From: Zetaproteobacteria bacterium
Lineage (GTDB): Bacteria > Pseudomonadota > Zetaproteobacteria > Mariprofundales > Mariprofundaceae
DNA: 7,879 bases
Direction: 5' to 3'
Assembly: GCA_021545625.1 (NCBI GenBank)
Contig: JAJRVH010000128.1
Location: 1-7,879 of the forward strand
The position numbers were made by a program, and so were the translations under genes. Below are positions 1-6,176 of this stretch, in pieces (the first letter of the stretch is position 1; each line of letters starts with the position of its first letter). The notes below the pieces were generated by a model. It worked only from the letters and a program-made list of their open reading frames with translations. It had not been told where the DNA came from and made no database searches.

Positions 1-19
1 AAGCCGGCCGGGCGAACAG

Positions 20-319
20 ATGCTCGGTATTGAATTTCTCGACGGGCGCCTGTTGCCGACGCGGGGCATGCTGATCGGGGAGCAGGTGCCGTCGAGGCGC
101 TGTTCGCTGCTGTACGAGGCCGATCATCCGCAACGGGTCTGGTTCCCGTTTTCCGGCATCGAGGTGGGCAGCAGGCTGATCTATCTGTTCGACGGAGAGG
201 GGATGCGCTGCCATGTCAGGCAGGTGCTGCGCAGCGGTCCCGATTATAGCTTTTGCGAGATTTCCTTCGACAGCGTGGACGGAAAATACTTTACCGTGCA
301 GGCGGAATCGTTGCTGTAG
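20..319 (+). CDS. Small protein of unknown function, possibly the 3' end of a longer gene
   Basis: I do not recognise this 99-residue product. It has no signal peptide, membrane segment or cysteine motif. It alternates short hydrophobic and charged stretches (for example VWFPFSGIEVG near residues 41-51 and RLIYLFDGEG near 52-61), which suggests a small beta-rich soluble fold. The frame stays open from the ATG at 20 back to base 2, and no Shine-Dalgarno sequence precedes that ATG. The true start may therefore lie outside the window and this may be only a C-terminal part. The stop is TAG at 317-319. It ends about 105 bases before guaB and is probably not functionally tied to it, because a candidate guaB promoter lies between them. 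A PilZ-like beta-barrel was considered, but the characteristic RxxxR and D/NxSxxG motifs are not visible. Confidence 0.6.
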   Translation: MLGIEFLDGRLLPTRGMLIGEQVPSRRCSLLYEADHPQRVWFPFSGIEVGSRLIYLFDGEGMRCHVRQVLRSGPDYSFCEISFDSVDGKYFTVQAESLL

Positions 320-364
320 GCCGGGGCGTTCCGTCCGGCGGTGCATGGCCTGGGCCTTCATTGC

Positions 365-393
365 TTTAATGCTCAGTCCCGATCCGCTATCAT
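365..393 (+). promoter_or_regulatory. Candidate sigma70 promoter for guaBA
   Basis: A good -10 hexamer TATCAT (388-393, five of six matches to TATAAT) lies 17 bases after a poor -35 element TTTAAT (365-370, three of six matches). Transcription would begin near 400 and give a leader of about 25 bases before guaB. The spacing and place are sensible, but the -35 is weak. I see no convincing PurR-type operator palindrome. Confidence 0.35.
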
Positions 394-409
394 GCGGCGC
401 TTCCCGAAC

Positions 410-414
410 GGAGG
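410..414 (+). promoter_or_regulatory. Ribosome binding site that decides the guaB start
   Basis: GGAGG at 410-414 is a strong Shine-Dalgarno core. It leaves 10 bases to the ATG at 425 but only one base to the in-frame ATG at 416. The site therefore favours 425, which also begins the protein close to where family members start. Confidence 0.7.
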
Positions 415-424
415 TATGGCTGGC

Positions 425-1900
425 ATGGATGAGCGGATAATTAGCGAGGGTCTGACGTTTGACGATGTGCTGCTGGTGCCGCAGGCGAGCGAGGTGCTGC
501 CGCGCACGGCCGACACATCGGCCCGGCTGACCAAAAAGATCCGGCTGAATATCCCGGTTCTGTCCGCTGCGATGGACACCGTGACCGAGTCTGGCACGGC
601 CATCGCGCTGGCGCAGGAAGGCGGCATCGGCATCATCCACAAGAATCTGACGCCCGAAGGACAGGCAGCCGAGGTGCGTCGCGTCAAGCGCTACGAGGCG
701 GGCGTGGTGCAGGATCCGCTGACGGTGCGCGAGGACATGCTGCTGGCCGATGTGCAGGCGCTGGCGCAGGAGCACGGCTTTTCCGGCTTCCCGGTGCTGG
801 ACGGCGAGGGCCGCGTCTGCGGCATCATCACCAACCGTGATATACGTTTCGAGCGTGATCCGTCGAGCAAGGTGCGCGACATGATGACCGACAGGGAACA
901 CCTGGTGACGGTCGAGCAGGGTACCGATCTGGAAACGTGCAAGGACCTGTTTCGCAAGCACCGGATCGAAAAGCTGCCCGTTGTCGACGGCGATGGTCGG
1001 CTCAAGGGTATGATCACCGTGCGCGACATTGAGAAGGCGACGGCGTTTCCGAACGCAGTGCGCGACGATCTCGGACGGCTGCTGGCCGGTGCCGCGATCG
1101 GCGTCGGCGAGAAGGAGATGCAGCGCTTCGAGGCCCTGTTCGAGGCTGGCGTGGACGTGGTCGTGGTCGATACCGCGCACGGCCATTCGCGGGGCGTGAT
1201 CGACCAGGTGCGCGAGATCAAGCGCCTGCATGGCGACGATATCCAGGTGATCGGCGGCAACATCGCCACGCCCGAGGCGGTGCGTGATCTGGCCGAGGCC
1301 GGCGCTGATGCGGTCAAGGTGGGCATCGGTCCGGGTTCGATCTGCACGACGCGCATGATCGCCGGTGTTGGCGTGCCGCAGCTGACGGCCGTTATGCAGT
1401 GCGCGGCGGCGGGTCGCGAGGCCGGCGTGCCGATTATTGCCGACGGCGGTATCAAGTTTTCCGGCGACTTTGCCAAGGCCATGGCGGCCGGAGCCTCGAC
1501 CTGCATGTTCGGTTCGATGTTCGCCGGCACCGAGGAGGCGCCGGGCGAGAAGATCCTGTTCCAGGGCCGCACCTACAAGGCCTATCGTGGTATGGGCTCG
1601 ATCGGGGCGATGAAGCAGGGTTCCAAGGACCGCTATTTCCAGGGCGACGTGGACGAGGCAATGAAGCTGGTGCCCGAGGGCATCGAGGGGCGCGTGGCCT
1701 ACAAGGGGCCGGTCACCGACATCCTGCACCAGCTGATCGGCGGCCTGCGTGCATCGATGGGCTATATCGGCGCGGCCAGCATCAAGGAGATGCACCGTCG
1801 CGCCCGCTTTGTCCGCATCACCGGCGCGGGCCTGCGCGAGAGCCATGTACATGATGTGACGATTACCGAGGAAGCGCCGAACTACCGTCTGGATTCCTGA
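425..1900 (+). CDS. guaB: Inosine-5'-monophosphate dehydrogenase
   Basis: The enzyme catalyses the NAD-dependent oxidation of IMP to XMP, the first committed step of GMP synthesis in the cytosol. The 491-residue product is close to the 488 residues of the E. coli enzyme. The N-terminus carries the family signature LTFDDVLLVP (residues 10-19). A tandem CBS regulatory module occupies about residues 95-205 and interrupts the TIM barrel. The NAD/IMP region includes VVDTAHGHS (248-256) and IGGNIAT (276-282). The catalytic loop is GPGSICTTR with nucleophile Cys307, and the mobile flap has Arg403-Tyr404 in KDRYFQGD. IADGGIK (338-344) completes the phosphate site. The ATG at 425 was chosen for its spacing from GGAGG and its homology to GuaB N-termini. 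A GTG at 341 would add 28 unrelated residues. guaA follows 79 bases later and presumably shares its transcript. Confidence 0.97.
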   Translation: MDERIISEGLTFDDVLLVPQASEVLPRTADTSARLTKKIRLNIPVLSAAMDTVTESGTAIALAQEGGIGIIHKNLTPEGQAAEVRRVKRYEAGVVQDPLTVREDMLLADVQALAQEHGFSGFPVLDGEGRVCGIITNRDIRFERDPSSKVRDMMTDREHLVTVEQGTDLETCKDLFRKHRIEKLPVVDGDGRLKGMITVRDIEKATAFPNAVRDDLGRLLAGAAIGVGEKEMQRFEALFEAGVDVVVVDTAHGHSRGVIDQVREIKRLHGDDIQVIGGNIATPEAVRDLAEAGADAVKVGIGPGSICTTRMIAGVGVPQLTAVMQCAAAGREAGVPIIADGGIKFSGDFAKAMAAGASTCMFGSMFAGTEEAPGEKILFQGRTYKAYRGMGSIGAMKQGSKDRYFQGDVDEAMKLVPEGIEGRVAYKGPVTDILHQLIGGLRASMGYIGAASIKEMHRRARFVRITGAGLRESHVHDVTITEEAPNYRLDS

Positions 1901-1914
1901 TGAACGGTCGCCGG

Positions 1915-1953
1915 GGCGCAGGATCGCAGGGTAAGGTCCTGTGCTCCTGCGCC
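1915..1953 (+). promoter_or_regulatory. Long hairpin in the guaB-guaA spacer
   Basis: GGCGCAGGA (1915-1923) pairs perfectly with TCCTGCGCC (1945-1953). After one T-C mismatch (1924/1944), CGCAGG (1925-1930) pairs with CCTGTG (1938-1943), with one G-U pair, around a 7-base loop (1931-1937). This gives 15 pairs in a 39-base element. The following bases, TTCGTGATTGTT, contain no continuous T-run, so it is not a standard intrinsic terminator. It begins 14 bases after the guaB stop and ends 26 bases before the guaA start. It could be an mRNA-stabilising or processing structure, or a partial attenuator that sets the guaB to guaA ratio. The structure is seen; its role is inferred. Confidence 0.6.
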
Positions 1954-1979
1954 TTCGTGATTGTTAATGTGAGAGAGAA

Positions 1980-3527
1980 ATGGAAAAGATTCTGATACTT
2001 GATTTCGGTTCGCAATATACCCAGCTGATCGCCCGCCGCGTGCGCGAGGCCGGCGTGTTCAGCGAACTGCATCCCTGGGACATGGACGAAGCGGCGATTC
2101 GCGAATTTCAGCCTTCCGGCATCATCCTGTCCGGCGGGCCGAATTCGGTCTATGAGGACGAGACGCCGCTGGCGCCGCCGGTCGTGTTCGAGCTCGGCGT
2201 GCCGGTGCTGGGCATCTGCTACGGCATGCAGACGATGGCCGCCCAGCTGGGCGGCGAGGTCGAGACGGGACAGGTGCGCGAGTTCGGTTATGCCGAGGTG
2301 CTGACCAGCGGCAACTCGGCCCTGCTGCGCGGCATCGAGGACAGGCCGGACGGCAGGCTGGACGTATGGATGAGCCATGGCGACAAGGTGGTGCGGTTGC
2401 CGGACGGCTTTCATGTGATATGCAGCAACGATTCGACGCCGATTGCCGGCATGGCCGACGAGGCGCGTCGTTTCTATGCCGTGCAGTTCCATCCCGAGGT
2501 CACGCATACGCCGCAGGGCATGGCCCTGCTGTCGCGTTTCGTGCACGAGATCTGCGGTTGCTCCAGCGACTGGACGATGCCGGGCTATATCGATACGGCC
2601 GTGGCCCGCATCCGTGAACAGGTCGGCGACGAGGAGGTGATTCTCGGACTGTCCGGCGGCGTCGATTCCTCGGTGGCGGCGGCCCTGCTGCACCGGGCCA
2701 TCGGCGATCAGCTGACCTGCATCTTTGTCGACAACGGCCTGCTCAGGCTGAACGAGGCGGCGCAGGTCATGGCGACCTTCGCCGATAACCTGGGCGTCAG
2801 GGTGGACATGGTCGACGCGGCCGACCGTTTCATGGAGGCGCTGGCGGGCGAGGCCGACCCCGAGGCCAAGCGCAAGATTATCGGCCGGGAATTTGTGCAT
2901 ATCTTCCAGGAAGAGGCCGAAAAGATGCCCAACGCGAAGTGGCTGGCGCAGGGCACGATCTATCCCGACGTGATCGAGTCGGCCGGCTCGAAAACGAAGA
3001 AGGCGCATACGATCAAGAGCCATCACAATGTCGGCGGCCTGCCCGATACACTGCATCTGAAGCTGCTGGAACCGCTGCGCGAGCTGTTCAAGGACGAGGT
3101 GCGCGAACTGGGCGTGGCACTTGGTCTGCCGCCGGAGATGGTCTATCGCCATCCGTTCCCGGGTCCGGGTCTGGGCGTGCGCATTCTGGGCGAGGTGAAA
3201 CGCGAATACGCCGATCTGCTGCGCCGGGCCGATGCGATCTTTATCGAGGAACTGCATGCCTCTGGCTGGTATCAGAAGACGAGCCAGGCCTTTGCGGTGT
3301 TCCTGCCGGTCAGGTCCGTGGGCGTCATGGGCGACGGGCGCACCTACGAATGGGTGGTCGCATTGCGCGCGGTGCAGACCCAGGACTTCATGACCGCGCA
3401 CTGGGCGGAGTTGCCGCACGCGCTGCTGGCCAGGGTTTCGAACCGCATCATCAACGAGGTGCGCGGCATCAACCGCGTGGTCTACGATGTTTCCGGCAAG
3501 CCGCCGGCGACGATCGAGTGGGAATAG
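1980..3527 (+). CDS. guaA: GMP synthase (glutamine-hydrolysing)
   Basis: The enzyme converts XMP, ATP and glutamine to GMP in the cytosol, completing the pathway begun by guaB just upstream. The 515-residue length fits the family (E. coli 525). Residues 1-190 form the class I glutamine amidotransferase domain, with nucleophile Cys80 in GICYGMQ and the His171/Glu173 pair in FHPEVTH. The ATP pyrophosphatase domain follows, with the P-loop SGGVDS at 225-230. The C-terminal dimerisation and XMP-binding part contains HPFPGPGLGVR (391-401) and ends in KPPATIEWE, the usual GuaA C-terminus. The stop is TAG at 3525-3527. The start is preceded only by a modest purine-rich GAGAGAG (1971-1977), so translation may depend partly on the upstream hairpin or on ribosomes arriving from guaB. 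No residue needed for catalysis appears to be missing. Confidence 0.97.
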   Translation: MEKILILDFGSQYTQLIARRVREAGVFSELHPWDMDEAAIREFQPSGIILSGGPNSVYEDETPLAPPVVFELGVPVLGICYGMQTMAAQLGGEVETGQVREFGYAEVLTSGNSALLRGIEDRPDGRLDVWMSHGDKVVRLPDGFHVICSNDSTPIAGMADEARRFYAVQFHPEVTHTPQGMALLSRFVHEICGCSSDWTMPGYIDTAVARIREQVGDEEVILGLSGGVDSSVAAALLHRAIGDQLTCIFVDNGLLRLNEAAQVMATFADNLGVRVDMVDAADRFMEALAGEADPEAKRKIIGREFVHIFQEEAEKMPNAKWLAQGTIYPDVIESAGSKTKKAHTIKSHHNVGGLPDTLHLKLLEPLRELFKDEVRELGVALGLPPEMVYRHPFPGPGLGVRILGEVKREYADLLRRADAIFIEELHASGWYQKTSQAFAVFLPVRSVGVMGDGRTYEWVVALRAVQTQDFMTAHWAELPHALLARVSNRIINEVRGINRVVYDVSGKPPATIEWE

Positions 3528-3608
3528 AGCGTTCTTGAATAGTGGCCGGCCAGCGCATACCGTTGCCGGGCATCTGAACGGATAGCGACGGAACCCAAGG
3601 GGGAAACG

Positions 3609-4334
3609 ATGAAAAGACTGACCATGATGGCTGCAACCGGCCTGATTGTATTGGGCGGCTGCAACCAGCAGGGCGCCGACAGCAACAAGGGCGAAGTGAC
3701 GCTGGAAGGGGAATCGGCCCGGCTGAGTTACGCGATTGGCCTGGACGTCGGCCAGTCGCTGAAGTCCCTGGGGGCGGATATCGACAGGGCCGCGTTCATG
3801 GCGGCGATCGCCGACCGTCTGGAGGGCAGGGACGCGCGGCTTTCAACGGAAGAGGCGGGCAAGGTGAAACAGGCCTTCTTCAAGGCCCGCGCCGAGAAGC
3901 AGATGGCCGAGCAGAAGGCCAGGGGTGAGGCGAACAAGGCGGAAGGCGAGAAGTTTCTGGCCGAGAATGCCAAAAAGCCGGGCGTGAAGGTGACCGGCTC
4001 CGGACTGCAGTATGAGGTGCTCCGGCAGGGCGACGGTCCGAAGCCGTCCGCAACCGATCGCGTCACGGTTCATTATCGGGGCACGCTGCTCGACGGAACC
4101 GAGTTCGATTCCTCCTATTCGCGCAAGCAGCCGGCCACCTTCCCGCTGAACGGCGTGATCAAGGGCTGGACCGAGGGCGTGCAGCTGATGAGCGTCGGCT
4201 CCAAGTACAAATTCTATATCCCGTCCGAGCTGGCCTATGGCGCGCGCGGCGCGGGTAGCAGGATCGGCCCCAACTCGACGCTGATCTTCGAAGTGGAACT
4301 GCTGGGCATCGAGGGTCAGGAGGACGGGAAGTAG
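3609..4334 (+). CDS. FKBP-type peptidyl-prolyl cis-trans isomerase lipoprotein (FkpA/Mip-like)
   Basis: The predicted protein speeds prolyl cis-trans isomerisation and probably acts as a chaperone on exported proteins in the periplasm. The 241-residue product begins with a lipoprotein signal: positively charged MKR, a hydrophobic stretch, and the lipobox LGGC at residues 15-18. Cys18 would be lipidated, and Asn19 at +2 favours outer-membrane sorting. Residues about 36-125 resemble the N-terminal dimerisation and helical linker region of FkpA/Mip (LSYAIGLDVGQSL, then a long Ala/Lys/Glu helix). Residues about 130-235 form the FKBP domain, with active-site residues Tyr156, Phe166-Asp167, Val183-Ile184, Trp187 and Tyr210 in ELAYG. 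An AAGGGGG ribosome site at 3597-3603 supports the ATG at 3609. ffh starts two bases after the stop, so the two are probably translated from one mRNA. Whether the orthologue is FkpA, Mip or FklB cannot be settled by eye. Confidence 0.92.
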   Translation: MKRLTMMAATGLIVLGGCNQQGADSNKGEVTLEGESARLSYAIGLDVGQSLKSLGADIDRAAFMAAIADRLEGRDARLSTEEAGKVKQAFFKARAEKQMAEQKARGEANKAEGEKFLAENAKKPGVKVTGSGLQYEVLRQGDGPKPSATDRVTVHYRGTLLDGTEFDSSYSRKQPATFPLNGVIKGWTEGVQLMSVGSKYKFYIPSELAYGARGAGSRIGPNSTLIFEVELLGIEGQEDGK

Positions 4335-4336
4335 GC

Positions 4337-5692
4337 ATGTTCAGTCGTCTGAGCGAAAAACTCGGAGGCATCGCCGAGCGGCTTCGGGGAGCGGCACGCA
4401 TCTCCGAAGCCGATCTTGATGCCACCCTGCGCGAGATGCGCATGGCGCTGCTGGAGGCGGATGTCGCGCTGCCGGTGGTGCGGCACATGCTGGAGGACGT
4501 CCGGGAACGGGCCCTGGGCGCCGAGGTGGCCAAAAGCCTGCAGCCGGGCCAGGTCATCATCAAGATCCTGCACGATGCGCTGGCGGACATGCTGGGCGGC
4601 CAGCGCCGCGATCTGGATCTGTCGAAGATCCCGTCGGTGATCCTGCTCTGCGGCCTGCAGGGCGCGGGCAAGACGACGACGGCCGGCAAGCTGGCGCGCC
4701 TGCTGGCCTCGCAGGGGCGCAAGGTGGCGCTGACCAGCGTCGATGCGACGCGTCCTGCAGCGCGCGAGCAGCTGCAGGTGCTGGCCGGGCAGGTGGACGT
4801 GCCCTATCTGGAGGGCGAGGGCGATACGGCCGCCTCGATGGCCGCATCGGCCGTGCGCATGGCCGGCCAGGCGGGCCATCATGTGCTGATTCTCGATACC
4901 GCCGGTCGTCAGGTGCTCGATGACGCGCTGATGGCCGAGATTCGCGAGGTCGAAGCCGCCGTGCATGCGGCCGAGCGCCTGCTGGTGCTCGATTCGATGA
5001 CCGGCCAGACAGCACTCGGCATTGCCGAGCAGTTCCACGCGGCACTGGATCTGACCGGCTGCATCCTGACCAAGACCGACGCCGACGTGCGCGGCGGTGC
5101 TGCGCTGTCGGTCGCCCAAAGCACCGGCGTGGCCATCCGCTATGTCGGTACCGGCGAAAAGATCGACGCCTTCGAGACCTTCGATCCGCAGCGTTTTGCC
5201 GGCCGTATCCTCGGCCAGGGCGACGTGGTCGGACTGGTCGAGAAGATTCAGGCCAGCGTCGATCAGGAAAAGGCCGAGAAGCTGGCCAAAAAGGTCAAAA
5301 AGGGCTCGTTCGACCTGATGGATTTCGCCGAGCAGCTGGGCCAGATGCAGAACATGGGCGGCATGGCCGGCATGCTGAAGATGTTGCCGGGCGTGAAGCT
5401 GCCGGCCGAGGCGCTGGCGCAGATGGACGACAAGCCGATCCGGCGCATGCAGGCGATGGTCTATTCGATGACGCCGAAAGAGCGGCGCTATCCGAAGCTG
5501 ATCAACGGCAGCCGCAAGAAGCGCATCGCGGCCGGTTCCGGCACCAGCATCCAGGAGTTGAACAAGATGCTCAAGCAGTTCGCCCAGATGCAGAAAATGA
5601 TGAAAAAGATGAAAGGTAGCAAGGGGCGCCGGATGATGGCGCAGATGGCCGGCAGGATGGGCGGTTTCGGCGGCGGCATGCCGAAGCTGTGA
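4337..5692 (+). CDS. ffh: Signal recognition particle GTPase subunit Ffh (SRP54)
   Basis: Ffh binds 4.5S RNA and the signal sequences of nascent membrane proteins. With the receptor FtsY it brings ribosomes to the SecYEG translocon. The 451-residue product has the N domain with ALLEADVALPVV (38-48 region), the P-loop GLQGAGKTT (106-114), DTAGR (187-191), a guanine-specificity TKTD motif (245-248), and a C-terminal methionine-rich M domain. I count 20 Met from residue 328 onward. The RNA-binding segment GSRKKRIAAGSGTS lies at 391-404. Several normally near-constant positions differ: DATRPAA (136-142) where DVYRPAA is usual, DTAGRQVLD where DTAGRLH is usual, TKTDADVRGG where TKVDGDARGG is usual, and GQGD (293-296) where GMGD is usual. 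The frame and length are intact, so this looks like a functional but divergent Ffh. AGGAGG at 4318-4323, inside the preceding gene, can serve as its ribosome site. Confidence 0.95.
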   Translation: MFSRLSEKLGGIAERLRGAARISEADLDATLREMRMALLEADVALPVVRHMLEDVRERALGAEVAKSLQPGQVIIKILHDALADMLGGQRRDLDLSKIPSVILLCGLQGAGKTTTAGKLARLLASQGRKVALTSVDATRPAAREQLQVLAGQVDVPYLEGEGDTAASMAASAVRMAGQAGHHVLILDTAGRQVLDDALMAEIREVEAAVHAAERLLVLDSMTGQTALGIAEQFHAALDLTGCILTKTDADVRGGAALSVAQSTGVAIRYVGTGEKIDAFETFDPQRFAGRILGQGDVVGLVEKIQASVDQEKAEKLAKKVKKGSFDLMDFAEQLGQMQNMGGMAGMLKMLPGVKLPAEALAQMDDKPIRRMQAMVYSMTPKERRYPKLINGSRKKRIAAGSGTSIQELNKMLKQFAQMQKMMKKMKGSKGRRMMAQMAGRMGGFGGGMPKL

Positions 5693-5742
5693 GCTCCGGC
5701 CGGGCCCGTTCGGGCGCCTGCCGCCGCCGTTTGTACTGGTGG

Positions 5743-5771
5743 TTGCTAGGCGGGGCCGAGCACACTATAGT
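5743..5771 (+). promoter_or_regulatory. Sigma70-type promoter for the rpsP operon
   Basis: The -35 element TTGCTA (5743-5748, four of six matches to consensus) and the -10 element TATAGT (5766-5771, five of six) are separated by exactly 17 bases in the 109-base spacer after ffh. Transcription would start near 5778 and give a leader of only about 24 bases. This is the best promoter in the window. It suggests that rpsP-rimM-trmD-speA is transcribed separately from ffh, or in addition to read-through from it. Confidence 0.7.
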
Positions 5772-5788
5772 GCGCGACCTGATTTTTC

Positions 5789-5793
5789 GGAGG
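5789..5793 (+). promoter_or_regulatory. Strong ribosome binding site of rpsP
   Basis: GGAGG at 5789-5793 sits eight bases before the ATG at 5802. It is the best-placed Shine-Dalgarno in the operon, consistent with high production of a ribosomal protein. rimM by contrast has no comparable site. Confidence 0.75.
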
Positions 5794-5801
5794 TATGAAT
5801 T

Positions 5802-6176
5802 ATGGCAACCGTTATTCGTTTGCAGCGTGGTGGACGCAAGAAACGCCCGTTTTATTCTGTGGTAGTTGTGGACTCCCGCAAACGTCGCGATGGCGCATTC
5901 ATCGAGAAGCTGGGCTACTACGATCCGTGCCGCGAGCCGGATGTGGTTGAGCTGGATCTGGAGCGCGTCAAGGCCTGGACCGATCAGGGCGCCCTGATTT
6001 CGCCGCGCGTTGCCAGCATCATCCGCATGGCCTCGGAAGGCCCCGAGGCCCGTGCTGCCGCCGCCAGGGCCGAAGCCGAGAAGAAAGCCGCCGCGAAGAA
6101 GGCCGAGGAAGAGGCCCGGGCTGCCGAGGCCGCTGAATCCTCCGATGACGCAGCAGAGGAAAAGGCTGACGCCTGA
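5802..6176 (+). CDS. rpsP: 30S ribosomal protein S16 with a long charged C-terminal tail
   Basis: S16 binds 16S rRNA and helps assemble the 30S subunit. Residues 1-78 match the S16 core: TVIRLQRGGRKKRPFYSVVVVDSR at the start, then FIEKLGYYDP (33-42), LDLERVKAWTDQGA (51-64) and ISPRVASII (66-74). The protein is 124 residues long against 82 in E. coli. The extra 46 residues (79-124) are almost entirely Ala, Glu, Lys and Arg, ending in an acidic stretch, and probably form a helix or remain disordered. Such tails are known in S16 of some other bacterial groups. The promoter and ribosome site directly upstream are the strongest in the window. The last 32 bases of the gene also encode the beginning of rimM in another frame. 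Confidence 0.96.
   Translation: MATVIRLQRGGRKKRPFYSVVVVDSRKRRDGAFIEKLGYYDPCREPDVVELDLERVKAWTDQGALISPRVASIIRMASEGPEARAAAARAEAEKKAAAKKAEEEARAAEAAESSDDAAEEKADA

Noticed and set aside
341..424. Upstream guaB starts at GTG 341 and ATG 416
   Set aside because: GTG 341 adds 28 residues without family similarity and lies before the candidate promoter. ATG 416 is only one base from GGAGG, while 425 is at a usable distance.
691..1572. A 293-codon open frame on the minus strand across guaB
   Set aside because: Its composition is dominated by Ser, Arg, Pro and Thr, as expected from the reverse complement of a GC-rich gene. No domain or ribosome site is visible.
1863..3419. A 518-codon open frame on the minus strand across guaA
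   Set aside because: It is antisense to a clearly identified gene in GC-rich DNA. Its product is His/Arg/Gln-rich low-complexity sequence with no domain, so it is a codon-bias shadow.
3543..3552. Palindrome TGGCCGGCCA between guaA and the FKBP gene
   Set aside because: It has no loop, T-run or repeat partner, and is too short and GC-rich to call an operator or terminator. No convincing promoter was found in this 81-base spacer either.
5704..5715. Small inverted repeat GCCCG-TT-CGGGC after ffh as a terminator
   Set aside because: The stem is only four to five pairs and is followed by GCCTGCCG rather than a T-run. In such GC-rich DNA this is easily chance.
6010..6144. Longer rimM frame starting at 6010
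   Set aside because: The extra 45 codons lie in the rpsP tail and encode Pro/Arg-rich sequence without RimM similarity.
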